Source of the DNA: a virus
DNA length: 49,804 nt
Direction: 5' to 3' (one strand)
Virus record (IMG/VR): IMGVR_UViG_3300028800_000137
Location: 1 to 49,804 of that record
The notes beneath the pieces were generated by a model. The model saw only the letters and a list, made by a program, of their open reading frames with translations. It did no database searches and had not been told where the DNA came from. Shown here piece after piece: positions 49,112-49,804 of the stretch. The first letter of the stretch is position 1. Every line of letters begins with the position of its first letter. Made by a program: the position numbers and the translations under genes.

Positions 49112-49804
49112 ATGGGCCGTATCTCTGGCCGTCCCGGTCCCGATCCCAAGGTCGTTTATAACGAGGACGACCCAAAAAACGACCTTTTTCTCTCCAAGCA
49201 GTTCCGCGAACCGGCCTGCTACTCCATCGTCGGTAACACAAAGTTTATCCCAGGCGACGAAGAATTTCACGCCATGTTGGAAAGCATCCGACCCACTCTC
49301 GCTGAACTGGGGTTCTCGATCGTCAGCCGAATCGTCGGAGACATCAACGAACCAGTCGAAACATTCGATGAGGATCACCCCGAGCGCTACCGCCGATGGT
49401 CGATGGTCCGCCGGTCGATCACCTACGTCGAGCGCGCCATCTACTTCAACTCGGGGTCGACTCACGACGAGCTGGCCGAGATGATATACCGCCTTCGCGG
49501 CGAACCGTGGCCGAGGGAGACCCATCGGCTGGCCTGCCAGAAGCTGCGGAACCATGCGCTGAAGCTCCTTCGCGAGGGTAGGGTCGAGAGACGCTACCGC
49601 GAGGACGGCACCGAGTGCTGGTTCCGTCCCAGGGGCATCTCGGCGCTTCCCAAGCGCCTCGGTGGCACGGCCGCCCCGACCTATCCGGTCGCCTCCGACG
49701 AGGGCATCCTCGCGGCCACCAGGGCGCTCACCGGGGTCCTCGGCACGATCTTCCCCCGGGAACGTGAGGTGATGGATAACCTGACCGCGCGCGACCCGGC
49801 CTTC
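49112..49804 (+). CDS. Rightward winged-helix-like protein, C-terminus missing
   Basis: ATG 49112 with AAGGAG seven bases upstream, open for 231 codons to the right edge. The first ~75 residues (MGRISGRPGPDPKVVYNEDD, EEFHAMLESIRPTLAELGFS) are of unknown fold. The segment ERAIYFNSGSTHDELAEMIY, HRLACQKLRNHALKLLREGR and VERRYREDGTECWFRPRG looks like a winged-helix DNA-binding domain: three helices and a two-strand wing. A regulator or replication-associated protein of the early region is plausible. It is transcribed away from the late unit. Confidence 0.75.
   Translation, partial: MGRISGRPGPDPKVVYNEDDPKNDLFLSKQFREPACYSIVGNTKFIPGDEEFHAMLESIRPTLAELGFSIVSRIVGDINEPVETFDEDHPERYRRWSMVRRSITYVERAIYFNSGSTHDELAEMIYRLRGEPWPRETHRLACQKLRNHALKLLREGRVERRYREDGTECWFRPRGISALPKRLGGTAAPTYPVASDEGILAATRALTGVLGTIFPREREVMDNLTARDPAF

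Noticed and set aside
49076-49555. A 159-codon minus-strand frame
   Set aside because: Mirror of the rightward winged-helix-like gene, which has a ribosome site and domain pattern.
1-49804. tRNA genes, integrase, attachment sites, insertion sequences
   Set aside because: I looked for cloverleaf-like stretches, tyrosine or serine recombinase motifs and terminal inverted repeats and saw none; a covariance search would be needed to exclude tRNAs fully.

Overview
The window is the late (structural) region of a contractile-tailed, double-stranded DNA phage (myovirus), or an intact prophage of one. It is GC-rich, compact and dominated by phage protein families. The gene set resembles Bcep781/Pam3-type myoviruses: DUF1073 portal, DUF2213 protease, DUF2184 capsid, DUF3383 sheath, DUF3277 tube, a Pam3-type baseplate plug, and gpV/gp46/gpJ-like baseplate proteins. 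No ribosomal, metabolic or bacterial housekeeping genes and no tRNAs were seen. The host cannot be fixed from this DNA. The composition and the style of the signal peptides and fibre N-termini suggest an alphaproteobacterium, perhaps a sphingomonad (inference).

Layout: nearly everything between about 48.8 kb and the left edge is on the minus strand, with 0-15 nt gaps or ATGA/TAATG overlaps, so it reads as one very long leftward late transcription unit. In transcription order (right to left): a NusG-like elongation factor (48.8-48.3 kb); a secreted small protein; DNA packaging (small terminase 47.9-47.2, large terminase 46.6-45.2); portal fused to a pyrophosphatase-like domain (44.5-42.5); minor head protein, decoration-like protein, protease/scaffold, cement and major capsid (41.8-37.1); a lone GIY-YIG homing endonuclease on the opposite strand (36.2-37.1); a GH108-type muramidase and head-tail connectors (36.1-31.8). 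Next comes a 7-kb cassette containing four secreted proteins (31.8-24.8), then sheath, tube, a tail chaperone with a classic -1 slippery site, tape measure with lysozyme domain, and baseplate (24.7-14.1). The receptor-binding region (15.8-0 kb) ends the series.

The receptor-binding region is the most distinctive part. It has a DUF2612/fibronectin protein and a 2329-residue protein that appears to carry an SPRY-like domain, fibronectin domains (one split by an inserted glycosidase), a second TIM-barrel, a GH5-like glycosidase and an alpha/beta-hydrolase esterase. It also has beta-helix fibres, a TPR-glycosyltransferase, and a fibre with about 22 tandem 21-residue repeats. With the SGNH esterase of the secreted cassette, this phage seems equipped to take apart a decorated surface polysaccharide.

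At about 48.8-49.1 kb transcription diverges. A rightward gene for a winged-helix-like protein starts at 49112 and runs off the right edge behind a promoter-like sequence and a leader with paired repeats. The left edge starts with an 18-G run that looks like a sequencing or assembly artefact.
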